Source: Metridium senile | Lineage: Eukaryota > Cnidaria > Anthozoa > Actiniaria > Metridiidae | Assembly (NCBI GenBank): GCA_949775045.1 | Contig: OX459108.1 | Coordinates: 443,123 to 507,122, forward strand | Length of the DNA stretch: 64,000 nucleotides | Direction of reading: 5' to 3' | In this document: piece by piece, positions 19,468 through 33,600 of the stretch | Numbering within the stretch: the first letter of the stretch is position 1 | Layout of the letters: each line of letters starts with the position of its first letter | The notes under the pieces: generated by a model | The model's database searches: none | What the model saw: the letters and a program-made list of their open reading frames with translations, nothing else | What the model was told of the DNA's origin: nothing | Program-made: the position numbers and the translations under genes

Positions 19468-22400
19468 TTAAATGTTCCACCATTCTCCTTCAAGTTCTTC
19501 ATCAATCTCAAACAGATTCTTAGTGCACATGGTAGTGGCCTTATTCTGCACGTTATTCAAGTCGTTCCGTTTTAATTTCGCACTGGAATCAAATTGTTCA
19601 AATCGTGTTGCTTTAGTGTCTAAAACAAAGGCTGGTAGTCCTAAAATCCCTGAAAGCGGAGAGCTAACTACACCGCTACGATCTTTCTCATACTCAACAG
19701 TGTTCACAGAGCTTGATGCAATTTCTTTTTCATTAAGTAGAAATTGATTATCATCATCTTCCTCAATGTTCTCGAAACTTGAAGTACAATTCAATTGATA
19801 TTTGTCCCATTTCGATCCCATTTTCCTATTCTCTTTCTCATTCATTTGTTTTTCAGTAACTAGAATATCATCCTCTTCATCTTGTTCAACATTGTTCTCA
19901 AAACTTGGAGTACAATTCGATTGGAATTTGTCCCACTTCGATCCAACAATTCCATTCTGTTTTGTATTCGTTTGTTTTCTACTGACTTGTAATTCATTTT
20001 CTTCTTGGACACTTGAATTAGCTTGAAATCTCTCCAATTTTGATCCCATCCTATTTTTCACTTTCTCATTCATCTGCTGTCGTGTGGACGAAAATTTGCC
20101 ATCTTGTTTAACGCTGCTTTGAATTCTTGAAGTATGTTCTTGATATTGGGATGGAATGCCTCCCTGGAATTTTTCCCATCTAGAATGTTTGCTTCTAGTC
20201 TCATTCTCATTCACTTTCTCCGCTGAAAATGAGCATCCATCATTTGAGTCAATGTTGCTGTATTTGTTGTGGCTGTTTTTCTTGTTGTCTTTGCTGTGGC
20301 TGTCTTTGTTCCTGTGTTTGGTTGATACATTTTCTTGACCTGTGAAGGGATTGTGTTGTCTCGTTGTTGTTTGATTTGTGTTGTTATGATGTCGTTTTCT
20401 CTTGTTGTGTGTTGTTTTGTTGTTGTCTTCAAACAGTGAACGGTCTGTTGTTATAGGGAGACCATGCCAAAGCTCGTCTACCGCACTGGAATTATCTGAG
20501 AAAAGAAATAGAATGGAATGGAATAGAATGAATAATTGGATGAATGGATGGAATGATGGATGGATGGATGGATGGATGGATGGATGGATGGAATGATGGA
20601 TGGATGGATGGATGGATGGATAGAGGGATGGATAGAAGGATGGATGAATGGATGGATGGATGGATGGATGGATGGATGGATGGATGGATGGATGGATGGA
20701 TGGAATGATGGATGGATGGATGGATGGATGGATGGATGGATGAATGAATGAATGGATGGATGGATGGATGGAATGATGGATGGATGGATGGATGGATGGA
20801 TGGATGGATGGATGGATGGAATGATGGATGGATGGATGGATGGATGGATGGATGGATGGATGGATGGATGGATGGATGGATGGATGGATGGATGGATGAA
20901 TGGATGAATGGATGAATGGATGAATGAATTGATGGATGGTTGGATGAATAAACAAATGGATGAATGAATAAATAAATAAATGGATGAAGGAATGGAGGGA
21001 TAGATGAATTAATGAATGGATGGATGAATGAATTGATAAAGGAATGGATGGATGGAGGGATAGATGAATTAATGAATGGATGGATGAATGAATTGATAAA
21101 GGAATGGATGGATGGAGGGATAGATGAATTAATGAATGAATGAATAATAAATGAATGGGTGTATAATTAATTAATGGATGGATGGATGAATTAAGGGTTA
21201 GCTTAATTGGTGAATAGATGGATAACAAATTAAACAAAAAATATTCTATTTATATTCAATAAAAAATAATAATTATAGAGTACAAACACTAAAAGTGTGC
21301 AACATAAATACCACTAAATACTGCTAAATTATGCAAATTCTTTTGTTCTCTATTGTTTAATCAACACTATTTAGTGGTAAATAGTACAAAGTATTGCACA
21401 CTTTTAGTGTTTGTACTCTATGTAAAAAGAATGACTAAAATATATATATATATAAATATCAATAAAACAAACAATTGAGTTACAAAAATGATTATGACTA
21501 ATGTACAGCTGTATAGTAATATCAACAAACCTTCAGTGTTCTCTTGCTCTACATATTTCCCCCATTTACTGTCACCAACACTTGCATCACAAGGAGATCC
21601 ACCCTGCTCTCCCTCGTCCTTTCTACCACCATCATCATCAATGTCGTCGTCTTCAGACTTGGCTCCTTTCAGTTGTTCATATTGCCCTTGCATCATGTTA
21701 AGTTTCTGTACATGTTTGCGACAATCAGGTGCACTGCCTTGGCCATGGATCTTCTTTGTTGATTGCTTCTCGCCACATACTTTGCAGATCCACTTGTTAG
21801 CCTTCTTGACCTAAAGGTTGGAGGTGGATTAGAAATATACAATGATGATGGTGATGGTGATGATGATGATGGTGGTGATAATGATGGTGATGATGATGAG
21901 GGTGGTGATAATGATGGCGATGATGGTGGTGAAGATGATGGTAATGATGGTGGTGATGGTGATCATGATGATGATGATGGTGATGATGATGGTAATGATG
22001 ATGATGGTGGTAATGATAATGGCAATGATGATGGTGGTGATAATGATGGTAATGATGATGATGGTGGTAATGATAATGGCAATGATGATGGTGGTGATAA
22101 TGATGGTAATGATGATGATGGTGGTAATGATAATGGCAATGATGATGATGGTGATGATGATGGTAATGATGATGATGGTGGTAATGATAATGGCAATGAT
22201 GATGATGGTGGTGATAATGATGGTAATGATGATGATGGTGGTAATGATAATGGCAATGATGATGATGGTGATGATGATGGTAATGATGATGATGGTGGTA
22301 ATGATAATGGCAATGATGATGATGGTGGTGATAATGATGGTAATGATGATGATGGTGGTAATGATAATGGCAATGATGATGATGGTGATGATAATGGCAA

Positions 22401-23377
22401 TGATGATGATGGTGATGATAATGGCAATGATGATGATGGTGGTGATGATGATGGTAATGATGATGATGGTGGTAATGATAATGGCAATGATGATGATGGT
22501 GGTGATAATGATGGTAATGATGATGATGGTGGTAATGATAATGGCAATGATGATGATGGTGGTGATAATGATGGTAATGATGATGATGGTGGTAATGATA
22601 ATGGCAATGATGATGATGGTGGTGATAATGATGGTAATGATGATGATGGTGGTAATGATAATGGTAATGATGATGATGGTGATGATGATGGTAATGATGA
22701 TGATGGTGGTAATGATAATGGCAATGATGATGATGGTGGTGATAATGATGGTAATGATGATGATGGTGGTAATGATAATGGCAATGATGATGATGGTGAT
22801 AATGATGGTAATGATGATGATGGTGGTAATGATAATGGCAATGATGATGATGGTGATGATGATGGTAATGATGATGATGGTGGTAATGATAATGGCAATG
22901 ATGATGATGATGGTGATGATGATGGTAATGATGATGATGGAGGTGATGATGATGATGATGATGATAATATGTATTGATGATCATCATCATCACCATTATA
23001 ATTATTTCTGTTTTGATTGATGAATAAGCTCATTATTTGCTAAAATTAGTAATATTGTTCAAGGATATAAACCTTTACCAATAAAAAACACATTTTGCTT
23101 TCGAGATTATTTGAATTTAAATATTTTTTTATGTATTGAATTAATTTATTAATGAATATTTGAATATATTAATAAATCAATTTTAAAATAACATAGAACT
23201 TCAAATAATAACTCTATGCGTATACATTAATTATATATGTATGTAAATAAGCAAAATAGTTTAAAATAATTAATAAAAAACGCTACATATTAAAGCCTTC
23301 GTTGTATTATTTTTTACCTGATGGACTTGAAACGTTTTGCAAGAAAAACACCTCAGAATATTAAATTGTTGAACCAT
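19468..23377 (-). CDS. MRNIP: MRN complex-interacting protein homologue
   Basis: Three exons: 23318-23377, 21531-21810 and 19468-20495, joined in phases 0 and 1 to 455 residues plus TAA. The N-terminus has a four-cysteine zinc ribbon: LRCFSC (C10, C13) and [11 protein letters not shown] (C29, C32), followed by [15 protein letters not shown], all close to vertebrate MRNIP. The acidic middle is followed by a SKWGKYVEQ motif. Exon 3 then repeats S-K-W/L-x-K/R-F/Y-Q at least five times ([36 protein letters not shown]); vertebrate MRNIP has only one or two such S-K/R-W motifs. The acidic end [15 protein letters not shown] matches the vertebrate C-terminus in position. MRNIP binds MRE11-RAD50-NBS1 and promotes ATM signalling and fork protection. 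The human protein is about 343 residues; the extra length is the repeated central region. Both introns are filled with repeats. Confidence 0.9.
20500..21200 (+). repeat. ATGG/GATG tetranucleotide array in MRNIP intron 2
   Basis: Tandem GGATGGATGGAT with ATGA variants and, at 20985-21140, three copies of a longer unit of about 60 bp containing GATAGATGAATTAATGAATG. It abuts the acceptor of MRNIP exon 3 (20495), and the minus-strand frame of that exon runs open through it (P-S-I-H repeats); that extension is intron, not protein. Confidence 0.95.
21276..21421. mobile_element. short MITE with GAGTACAAACACTAAAAGTG ends
   Basis: A perfect inverted terminal repeat of about 26 bp (TAGAGTACAAACACTAAAAG...CTTTTAGTGTTTGTACTCTA), with inner arms ACCACTAAATA / ATTTAGTGGTAAATA. 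One isolated end is inserted at 51432-51457. Confidence 0.8.
21841..22978 (+). repeat. GAT-based satellite, about 60-bp unit, in MRNIP intron 1
   Basis: About 18 copies of GATGATGATGGTGGTAATGA + TAATGGCAATGATGATGATG + GTGGTGATAATGATGGTAAT with copy-number and triplet variants. All long ORFs across it (up to 404 codons of D/G/N, H, M/V, or S/P/L) arise because the unit is triplet-based. Confidence 0.95.
22990..23317. other. AT-rich intron sequence
   Basis: Part of MRNIP intron 1; no exon, repeat or RNA gene that I can support. Confidence 0.4.
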
Positions 23378-23408
23378 TTTGCAAACTATACAATAGATAG
23401 CTTCAATT

Positions 23409-23416
23409 ACTTCCGC
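23409..23416 (-). promoter_or_regulatory. ETS-like site upstream of MRNIP
   Basis: ACTTCCGC on the plus strand (GCGGAAGT on the gene strand), about 32 bp upstream of the start codon. GGAAGT is the ETS-family core common in TATA-less housekeeping promoters. Evidence is motif and position only. Confidence 0.35.
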
Positions 23417-23419
23417 CTA

Positions 23420-24385
23420 GTCGCTTTTAGACACAAAAACTAACTTCTTTAGGAGCAAAAATAAGTAATTTTTGACGAGAAATTATAGTTTGCGAAAACT
23501 CAAATTTCAGCGCGAAGCCATACTCGCCCCAGTTTACACTCAATGGTTGATAACACAGGAACCCCACAAAACAATAACAATTTATATAATTAATTAAGAA
23601 ATATTGAAAAAACAATACATCTTTAAATTATTCTCTTAACAAATACTACTATAATGATAAATGATTATCATAAAAGATATTATTTCGGCATGAAACTTCA
23701 TTTTTGGAATATTTTCTAATAATTTTGAGCTAGTTAATATATAACTTTTCTAGTTGGGATCCCTGTGTTAAATTGCTAGTCTCCGGAAGAAATCAAAACC
23801 CGAAAATTCCTCAATTAATTTTGCTTTAAATGATATTCTATTAACCAACGAGTACATTTCAAGGTTAGTAATTGTGATCATTATAAATATTTGTGTATAA
23901 ATTTTTGTTGTTTTAACCAATTTTGATATTTATAAATAACTTTGCAAGTTAAAGCATGCATTCAGATTTCTCCGAAATTTCCACCCAAATAATTTCTGGT
24001 CGAAGTTAAATTGTTATCCAGAATACTCGAAGGTAATTGTAGTAACTGTATGTCGTTTCAAACCTTAATATTACTTAATAGAATTATCTTTTGGATGTTA
24101 TTATTTAAGTTAAATTTAATTTTCAATTGATTGAGCATTTTTGTTTTGTTTTTTTCATTTGAAATTGTAAGATTCGAAAACTCGGGATATTTGAAAAGCT
24201 TTTAGAAATTAATGAGTTAATTTAATGGGGATTCAAGCAAGTTATTGTGTGTTAGTTGGTAATAGTTTTATTATCTAGGATAAGTTTTTAGTTTAGTATA
24301 TTTATTTGAGCATCATTTGATAGACTAATTAATCCTAAATAATTATTTTATTTGTAATCATAATATAGTTAATTGTTATCAAATC
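23420..24385. other. AT-rich intergenic region between divergent genes
   Basis: MRNIP (minus) and the 7TM receptor (plus) diverge from here. The interval is strongly AT-rich. I see no exon, RNA gene or tandem repeat until the ATC array at 24390. Confidence 0.5.
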
Positions 24386-24389
24386 ACCA

Positions 24390-24665
24390 TAATCATCATT
24401 ATCAACACCATCATCATCATCATCATAATTTCCATTATCATCCCCATCATCATCATTATCACCACCACCACTAGCTGCAATGCGATCATCATCATATCAT
24501 CACCATCACACCACCTTGATCATTACCACTACCATCACCACTATCAACATCATCATTACCATCATCACCACCACCACCACTATCATCATCATCACCACCA
24601 CCACTGGCTATCATCATCATTCCACCAAAACAATCATTATCTTTATTATATACCATCATCATAGA
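24390..24665 (+). repeat. ATC trinucleotide array
   Basis: Interrupted CATCATCATCACCACCACC array upstream of the receptor gene. H/T/I-rich ORFs over it are artefacts. Confidence 0.9.
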
Positions 24666-24832
24666 GTACTAAAGTGAATACGTCACCTTTTGTCAGTTGT
24701 CAAGGAAACTTGTTCCAAACTAAAGTCGATCAACCGTATTTCTTTTGTTCCTCTATAGACATGTGTGCTGAAAAGTTACTGTTTGGAACCGGAATCCATG
24801 GCAACTGACGTCACACTTTACCACTCTATTAT
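24663..24832. mobile_element. imperfect fold-back element
   Basis: The left segment AGAGTACTAAAGTGAATACG, TCACCTTTTGTCAGTTG, CTTGTTCCAAAC is roughly complementary to the right segment GTTTGGAACCGGAATCC, GGCAACTGACGTCA, CACTTTACCACTCT. Confidence 0.5.
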
Positions 24833-24947
24833 CACCACTACCATAACCACCACCACTACCATATTTATTGTAATATTTATAAATTAATAATTTATCTGTT
24901 TTACCTTTTTATACATAGTTGCAGTTACTGAATAACACTTGATAACA

Positions 24948-27562
24948 ATGAATATGAATGACGACAATCAACTGCGCTCCGTTACAACATCTGATGATGA
25001 ACATTCAACTGAGAATGATCCAGCTGCTATTGTAACACATTCTTCACGGCCCCTCTGCGTATCTATTCTTCTGTGGTTGGTGTTTGTCATCTTTATGGTC
25101 ATTAATATTGGAATTTCGCTGCTGCCTGCGATATTCTTCGGCAACCCTGCTGCAATGCCCTATATCACCCTAACAAATGCAAGGTATTGATTTAGTGCTA
25201 GATAGATATTAATTCAAACATTATCATTTATCATTACTTATATGTAGACAGTCAGACAGTCATTAATTCATTCATTCCCTCATTCAGCCAAGCAGTAAAT
25301 AATTAAAGTTAAAAATTCATTTTATTTTGTTCATTCATTGATTGATTGATTCATTAATTCATCCATCCATTCATCCATTCTTCCATTCATTCACCCATTT
25401 TTTTTATTCATTTGTTCATTGATTAATTTGTTTATTCACTCATCCATTAATTGATTCATCCATCAATTCATCTATCCATCCATCCATTCATCCATCCATC
25501 TATCCATTCATCCATCCATCCATCCATCCATCCATCCATCCATCCATCCATCCATCCATCCATCCATCCATCCATCCATCCATCCATCCATCCATCCATC
25601 CATCCATGCATCCATCCATCCATCCATCCATCCATCCATCCATCCATCAATCCATTCATCCATCCATCCATCCATCCATTCATTCAGTTATTCATTTATT
25701 TTTTAATACACTATAGCCAGTACCAGACCATCCTCGGGAACCGAGGGGTAATCTTCTGACGAGCCTCGTTTCTTGCTTCCAGAATAAATACCCCTGGGAA
25801 CATAGTCTGTTGGAGTTTGTTCTGGAAGTCAAAATTCAGCTCTTTCCTGATTGGTGGACCTTATTAGGTCAACCAATGAAAATCAAGATAACCACGTTCA
25901 AAGAAACTTGTTAAATTATTTGAATTTTGACCTCCGGAACAAGCACCAACAGACTACGTTCCAAAAGGTTTATTTATTCTGGGAGTGAGAAATGAGTGAC
26001 AACAACAACTACAACAAAGATTTTTTATAACTTTTTGATGACTGTATAACACAATTAATGTAACAATATTTAGGTAACAGATACTTCAGAAATAGCAGGG
26101 TTAATCATATATCAAACATAAATTTGTAGAGATTCTATTGTTCATATTCTCGATCGTGATTGGATAATTATGTTTTGGTTGCCCTGGTTTCAGTAGTTGC
26201 ACTGTAAAGGTCTATTTGTAGATAATTAATAATAATTAATAATAATTCCATCTTAATAATAATCATAATAATTTAATCTTTTTTGTTCATAGTAACCATA
26301 GTGTTTTGCCACCGCGTCCTCCACATTTCCCATGTAATCCTCCACTTAAGAAAAACCTGAATAACATATGCGATGTGCCGTGTGCATGGAACCAGCTCAC
26401 AACAGATCAGAACACCGCAAAAAGCATAGTGGATAACATATCGCTGATCATTAGTCTACTTGGGTTTGTCTTTATTCTGCTGACGTGGATCTCAATGAAA
26501 AAACTGTATGTATGATATGTTTGTATTTATGCAAATTAATTCATGTGAGAAGAATGAATCCTTTGTTGTCATAGCGTTGCCAATAACTATCATTAGAGCT
26601 GTGAAACAATGAAGTAGTAAATGATAGTGATGATAATGATGATGATGATGATGACTATGGTGAGAATGACGATGATGATGATGATGATGATGACTATGGT
26701 GAGAATGATGATGATGATGATGATGATTATGGTGAGAATGACGATGATGATGATGATGATGATGATGATTATGGTGAGAATGATGATGATGATGATGATT
26801 ATGGTGAGAATGATGATGATGATGATGATGATGATTATGGTGAGAATGATGATGATGATGATGATTATGGTGAGAATGATGATGATGATGATGATTATGG
26901 TGAGAATGATGATGATAATGATGATGATTATGGTGAGAATGATGATGATGATGATGATGGTGAGAATGATGATGATGATGATGATGATGACTGATGGTGA
27001 GAATGATGAGAATGATGATGATGATGATGATTATGGTGAGAATGATGATGATAATGAAAATGTTGATGGCAATGATAACAAAGTTGGTGGTGGTGGTGGT
27101 GGTGATGATGATGATGATGATCGATGGTAATATTAATGATGATGATGATGAATTAATGATGGTAATGATGATGATGATGTTAGTGGGATGATGGTGTTGA
27201 TGATGATGATGATGATGATGTTAGTGGGATGATGGTGTTGATGGTGTTGATGATGATGATGATGGTGGTGATGCATGATCAGGTGGTGATGTTGATGATG
27301 GTGATGATCATGATGATGGTGGTGTTGTTGATGATGATAAACATCACAATCACCATTGTATTGCTTTTTCATAATTATAAAAGATGATGATGATTATTTA
27401 TTATAATATATAAGTTTTGTTTTAATAATTCTTAATAGGCTCATACATACTGTCATATTTATTTGCAATGTTTTCTTTTGCAGGCGAGTGTTTCCAAACA
27501 TTATACCTCTTCACATTCAAGGAACTTCGTCGTTCATTTGTGAGTATAATGATCTTATTATT

Positions 27563-27645
<83 letters not shown>

Positions 27646-30600
27646 CATCATCATCATCATCATCCACATCATCATCCACATCATCATCATCATTATCATC
27701 ATCATCATTATCATCATGACCATGCCCACTTGTAATTCAGTCGTGAGACTGCAGTAAGTGTAAATTATACACTTATTATTGTAACTATTATCTTAATCAT
27801 CACCACCATAATCATCATTATCATCGTCATCATCATCATCACAATCATAACTACTTCATTGTTTCACAGCTCTGATGATAGTTATCGGCAATGCTATGAC
27901 AACCAAGGATGCATTCTGCTCACATGAGTTTGTCAGTCAGTCAATGAAACACCCTACAGCGTTCTGTGTTGCCCAGGGCGTGTTGATCCAATACTTCTCT
28001 AATGTATGCGCACTGTGGTTTATAGTCTACAGTATATGTCTTGTACAGGTAATATATATCATTTTATTCTGTACTTTCGCATAACCTGATAAGGCCTTCT
28101 GTTTTTTTGGGGGTAGATATGGTAATTCAAATTTGTTATTACAATATAGCTACCCCCCAAAAATATAAGGCATAATGGTTATTGTGAAAGCACAGGGAGC
28201 CCAAGCTCGTCACTTGTGATGTTTACTTAGTAATTTGCATAAAACTCGGTCACAGACTAGAAAACAGTTATACACAACTATCTACGTCAAAAAAAGTCTT
28301 TATTATTGTATATTTGAGGCACAGTACAAGGATATGTCGTGAGTGAGATCCATACATTTACTGTAAATATGCAAATTACTAACATCACAAGTGACGAGCT
28401 TGGGCTCCCCGTGGTGAAAGTAGAAAACCTCTCACAATATTCTTTTCTCAATAACACATTGACAAGTGTGGCGATGTGGTCATGAAATCCCTGTGTTCTA
28501 GTAAAGTATACATAGGTTACCCATAGTCCCCTGCGCTACTAGTCATTTCTCAGTAACACACTGACAAGTGTGGCGATGTGGTCATGAAATCCCTGTGTTC
28601 TAGTAAAGTATACATAGGTTACCCATAGTCCCCTGCGCTACTAGTCATTTCTCAATAACACATTGACAAGTGTAGCGATGTGGCCATGAAATCCCTGTGT
28701 TCTAGTAAAGTATACATAGGTTACCCATAGTCCCCTGCACTACTAGTCATTTCTCAATAACACATTGACAAGTGTAGCGATGTGGCCATGAAATCCCTGT
28801 GTTCTAGTAAAGTATACATGGGTTAACCATAGTCCCCTGCACTACTAGTCATTTCTCAGTAACACATTGACAAGTGTAGCGATGTGGCCATGAAATCCCT
28901 GTGTTCTAGTAAAGTATACATAGGTTACCCATAGTCCCATATGCTATTAGTCATTTCACAGTAACACATTGGCAAGTGTGTGGCCATGAAACCCCTGCAT
29001 TCATTCATTCATCCACTCATACATTCATGATAATAAAACTAGTCAATGACAAACAATAATAAACCTTAAGTTTATAAGTATATATGCTCATCATCTGCAT
29101 CTTCCTCATTCAAGCTGTAGAATCTAATCTCAATCTAATCTAAGGTTATTCATCATCATCATCAATGTTTCCCGCTCGGCGCGTGATCGGCCTTGGGGCG
29201 TGATTGCTTGGAGCAAGGGAACCTACGCTCCAACAACCGCGTGAAGTCCTTTTTATTCAACAAAGATCGTAACGCCCTATTGTTCTTTTTCCAATAGATG
29301 ATCTTCTCCAAGAACGTCATCGACCCTAGTCACACGAGCAAGTGGCATCACATGATCAGCGCTGCTTGTTGTTATCTGTTGCCATGGATACTAGTGGGCG
29401 TGGTCTTCAAGAAGTCAGGTTGTTATCATTATAGATGCCATCATCATCATAACCACAATCATCATCACCATCATCATCGTCATAACCACCATCATCATAA
29501 TAGTTATCATCATCATCATCATTAATAGAATCATCACTATCATCATCATTATATTTACCATCATCATCATCATTATTGCAATCATCACTATCATCATAAT
29601 TACCATCATCATCATCATTATTGCAATCATCACTATCATCATAATTACCATCATCATCATCATTATTGCAATCATCACTATCATCATAATTACCATCATC
29701 ATCATCATTATTGCAATCATCACTATCATCATAATTACCATCATCATCATCATTATTGCAATCATCACTATCATCATAATTACCATCATCATCATCATTA
29801 TTACAATCATCACTATCATCATAATTACCATCATCATCATCATTATTACAATCATCACTATCATCATAATTACCATCATCATCATCATTATTGCAATCAT
29901 CACTATCATCATAATTACCATCATCATCATCATTATTGCAATCATCACTATCATCATAATTACCATCATCATCATTATTACAATCATCACTATCATCATA
30001 ATTACCATCATCATCATCATTATTGCAATCATCACCATCATCATAATTATCATCATCATCATCATTAATAGAATCATCACTATCATCATCATTATATTTA
30101 CCATCATCATCATCATTATTGCAATCATCACTATCATCATAATTACCATCATCATCATCATTATTGCAATCATCACTATCATCATAATTACCATCATCAT
30201 CATCATTATTGCAATCATCACTATCATCATAATTACCATCATCATCATTATTATTACAATCATCACTATCATCATAATTACCATCATCATCATCATTATT
30301 GCAATCATCACTATCATCATAATTACCATCATCATCATCATTATTACAATCATCACTATCATCATAATTACCATCATCATCATCATTATTACAATCATCA
30401 CTATCATCATAATTACCATCATCATCATCATTATTGCAATCATCACTATCATCATAATTACCATCATCATCATTATTACAATCATCACTATCATCATAAT
30501 TACCATCATCATCATCATTATTGCAATCATCACCATCATCATAATTATCATCATCATCATCATTAATAGAATCATCACTATCATCATCATTATATTTACC

Positions 30601-33600
30601 ATCATCATCATCATTATTGCAATCATCACTATCATCATAATTACCATCATCATCATCATTATTGCAATCATCACTATCATCATAATTACCATCATCATCA
30701 TCATTATTGCAATCATCACTATCATCATAATTACCATCATCATCATTATTATTACAATCATCACTATCATCATAATTACCATCATCATCATCATTATTGC
30801 AATCATCACTATCATCATAATTACCATCATCATCATCATTATTACAATCATCACTATCATCATAATTACCATCATCATCATCATTATTACAATCATCACT
30901 ATCATCATAATTACCATCATGATCATCATTATTGCAATCATCATTATCATCATAAATATCATAATCATTATAAAAAAACATCATCATAATCACCATCATC
31001 ATTATTACCGTTATCTTTACCATCATCAAAATCGGAATAGTCGACCTTTTCACAGTTCCGTTCTGTGACCACGAACAATAGTTCCAAGTCAGTCAAGATT
31101 CCAGTTGCTGTGCATAGCAACACTATAATAAATCATGTGCAGCAACTGGAACCTCGCCTTGGAACTATCATTCGTGGTCACTGAACGGAACTGTGAAAAT
31201 TATCATAATTATATGACCATCATCATCATTAGCATCATTATTACCATTATCATAATCGTAACATTTGTATCATCATCACTACCCACTACCACCACCATCA
31301 TCATCCTCACTGTCTTCATGTCTGTCTGTAGGATATGGTTTGGTGATGTTTGGTCGTATTTGTCTACCAAGGAATAACGACCTTGTATACTACACAAATA
31401 CTATGATAACAGAGATAGGTCTTGGGGTTGGCTGCAGCTGCTTGATAGTCGTCGTCTTCAAATTGTTCAGGGTAAATAGAACTAAGTAGTATATAAAAAA
31501 CGAGCAGCAGTGTTTTATCAAGGATAAAAACCCGAGCGCAGCGAGGGTTTTTGATCCTTGATAAAACACGTGCTGCGAGTTTTTTTATATAGCTTAAAAA
31601 ACTAATTAATAATCCATGAGCTATTAGTCCAATCGGGGCATTCCAATTTGGTCACATGCATGACCTTTATACCCCATAAAACACTGCCATAGGTACATTA
31701 TATAAAAACACATGTGTCTTTATGATAAAGGTACGTGTGTCTTTATGTACCTATGACACTTGTAAAGGTCTCAGTTTTAATCTCTCATCATGGACCTTTA
31801 CTAGTAGAGGCATCATCCGAAACAATGCTATCAAGCTCCTACTATATTATACACGACCTTTCTCAAATGTGGGATGCCAAATGTGGTGCTTAGTGATGCG
31901 TGGTGTGATATGAGAATGCGCAGTGTACCTTGCAAATAAAGTTTGTCTCCAAATTGGACTTTTCTTCAAGAGACTTTTATAATTTAGTTTTGAAGTGTTG
32001 GAGTTTTTTAAGCTATATAAAAAAACTCGCAGCACGTGTTTTATCAAGGATCAAAAACCCTCGCTGCGCTCGGATTTTTATCCTTGATAAAACACTGCTG
32101 CTCGTTTTTTATATACTACATAATCATAATATGGTGGTTTTCATTAACCCGTGAAACACTCTTAAGTGTATTACTCTTTAGTGCACCTTTATTCCATTGT
32201 TCTTCTGTTGTTATTTGACTAATTCACACTTTAACTATTACACTTTGTTTGACAGGTTAATGAGAACAACTCTAACCCGTGAAACACTCTTTAGTGTATT
32301 ACTCTTTAATGCACCTTAATTCCATTGTGTTCTTTTGTTGTTATTTGACTATCACACTTTAACTAATACACTTTGTTTCGCGGGTTAATGAAAACAACTC
32401 TAACCCGTGAAACACCCTTTAGTGTATCACTCTTTAATGCACCTTAATTCCATTGTGTTCTTTTGTTGTTATTTTGCTTTATAAAAGAACAAAAACCTTT
32501 TTTCTGATTGTTGGATAATAAATAACTTATTATACTGTTAATAATAGTTTGATGTGCAATATGGCTGGATATTTTACTCGTTAACTTGCATTTGGACTCC
32601 TCGCCTAAAGGCTGGTCAAAATACAGCATTTTACTCGTGAAATATCCAGCCATATTGCACATCAAACTGTCCAATAAGATTCACTTATCAGCACCAACAA
32701 CACCATTATCACCATCATAATTATCATCATCAACAATATTATCATCACCATAATTATCACCATCACCATCATTATCATCATAATAATCACCATCACCATC
32801 ATTATCATCATAATAATCACCATCATCATCAACAACATCATAATTATCGTCATCATCACCACCATCATCATCACCATCATTGTCATCACCACCATCATAA
32901 TCATAATCACCACCATTTTCATCATCACAATCATTACCACAATCATCACCATCATACTCACCACCTGTTCCATTTTCAGCTGCGTAACCTCGATGTGGTG
33001 CAGGCCGAGCAAAGCAAGAAGCGAAAAAGTAGAATGGATAAGATAGCTATTCGTCTTGTTTGTCTCATGTTCGCCTATGCCATCTGTTCGTCTCTGGTTT
33101 ATATACCGATCTGTGTTGCGAGTAGAAATAAAAAACTTCTTGAGTTTTACACGAAGCATTATGTTGGATGTTTGATGTTTGCTCCTGCTCAATTTTGTGA
33201 GAAATACCGCGGTAAGTAGTGATAATGATCATGATGGTGGCGATGATGATGGTGGTGATGACGATGGTAGAGCTGATGATGGTAAAGATAGTGGCGATGA
33301 TGATGCTTATGCTTGTGATGATGATGATGATTATGTTGTTAGTTGTGGTAAAGATGATGATGGTTTGATGATGGTTGTGATGATGATAGTTGTTATGATG
33401 GTGGTTGGGATGATGATGATGATAATTGTTGATAATGATGGCTGATGGAGATGATGATGTTAATATTAATAGTTATGATGATGGTGATAATCATCATGAT
33501 TTATTGATAACACCCATTCGTTTCTACAGTTGAATTCGAGAACCATACGAATGCGAACACCTTCATCATCTCCTACCTGTCTTCTGGTTTGTTCACAATC

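Noticed and set aside
20500..21237. N-terminal extension of the MRNIP exon 3 ORF ([11 protein letters not shown] repeats)
   Set aside because: It is the intronic ATGG array read in frame. A good acceptor at 20495 joins in phase with exon 2, which encodes conserved MRNIP sequence.
21763..22977. 404-codon ORF rich in D, G and N, and overlapping H-, M- and S/P-rich ORFs
   Set aside because: All frames are open because the DNA is a triplet-based satellite inside MRNIP intron 1; there is no start context, no splice support and no non-repeat protein sequence.
25460..25690. protein-coding IHPSIHPS repeat
   Set aside because: A simple ATCC tract within the first intron of the receptor gene.
29407..31053. 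548-codon D/N/S-rich and 517-codon M/I-rich minus-strand ORFs
   Set aside because: They are translations of the 45-bp ATC satellite in intron 5 of the receptor gene, antisense to it.
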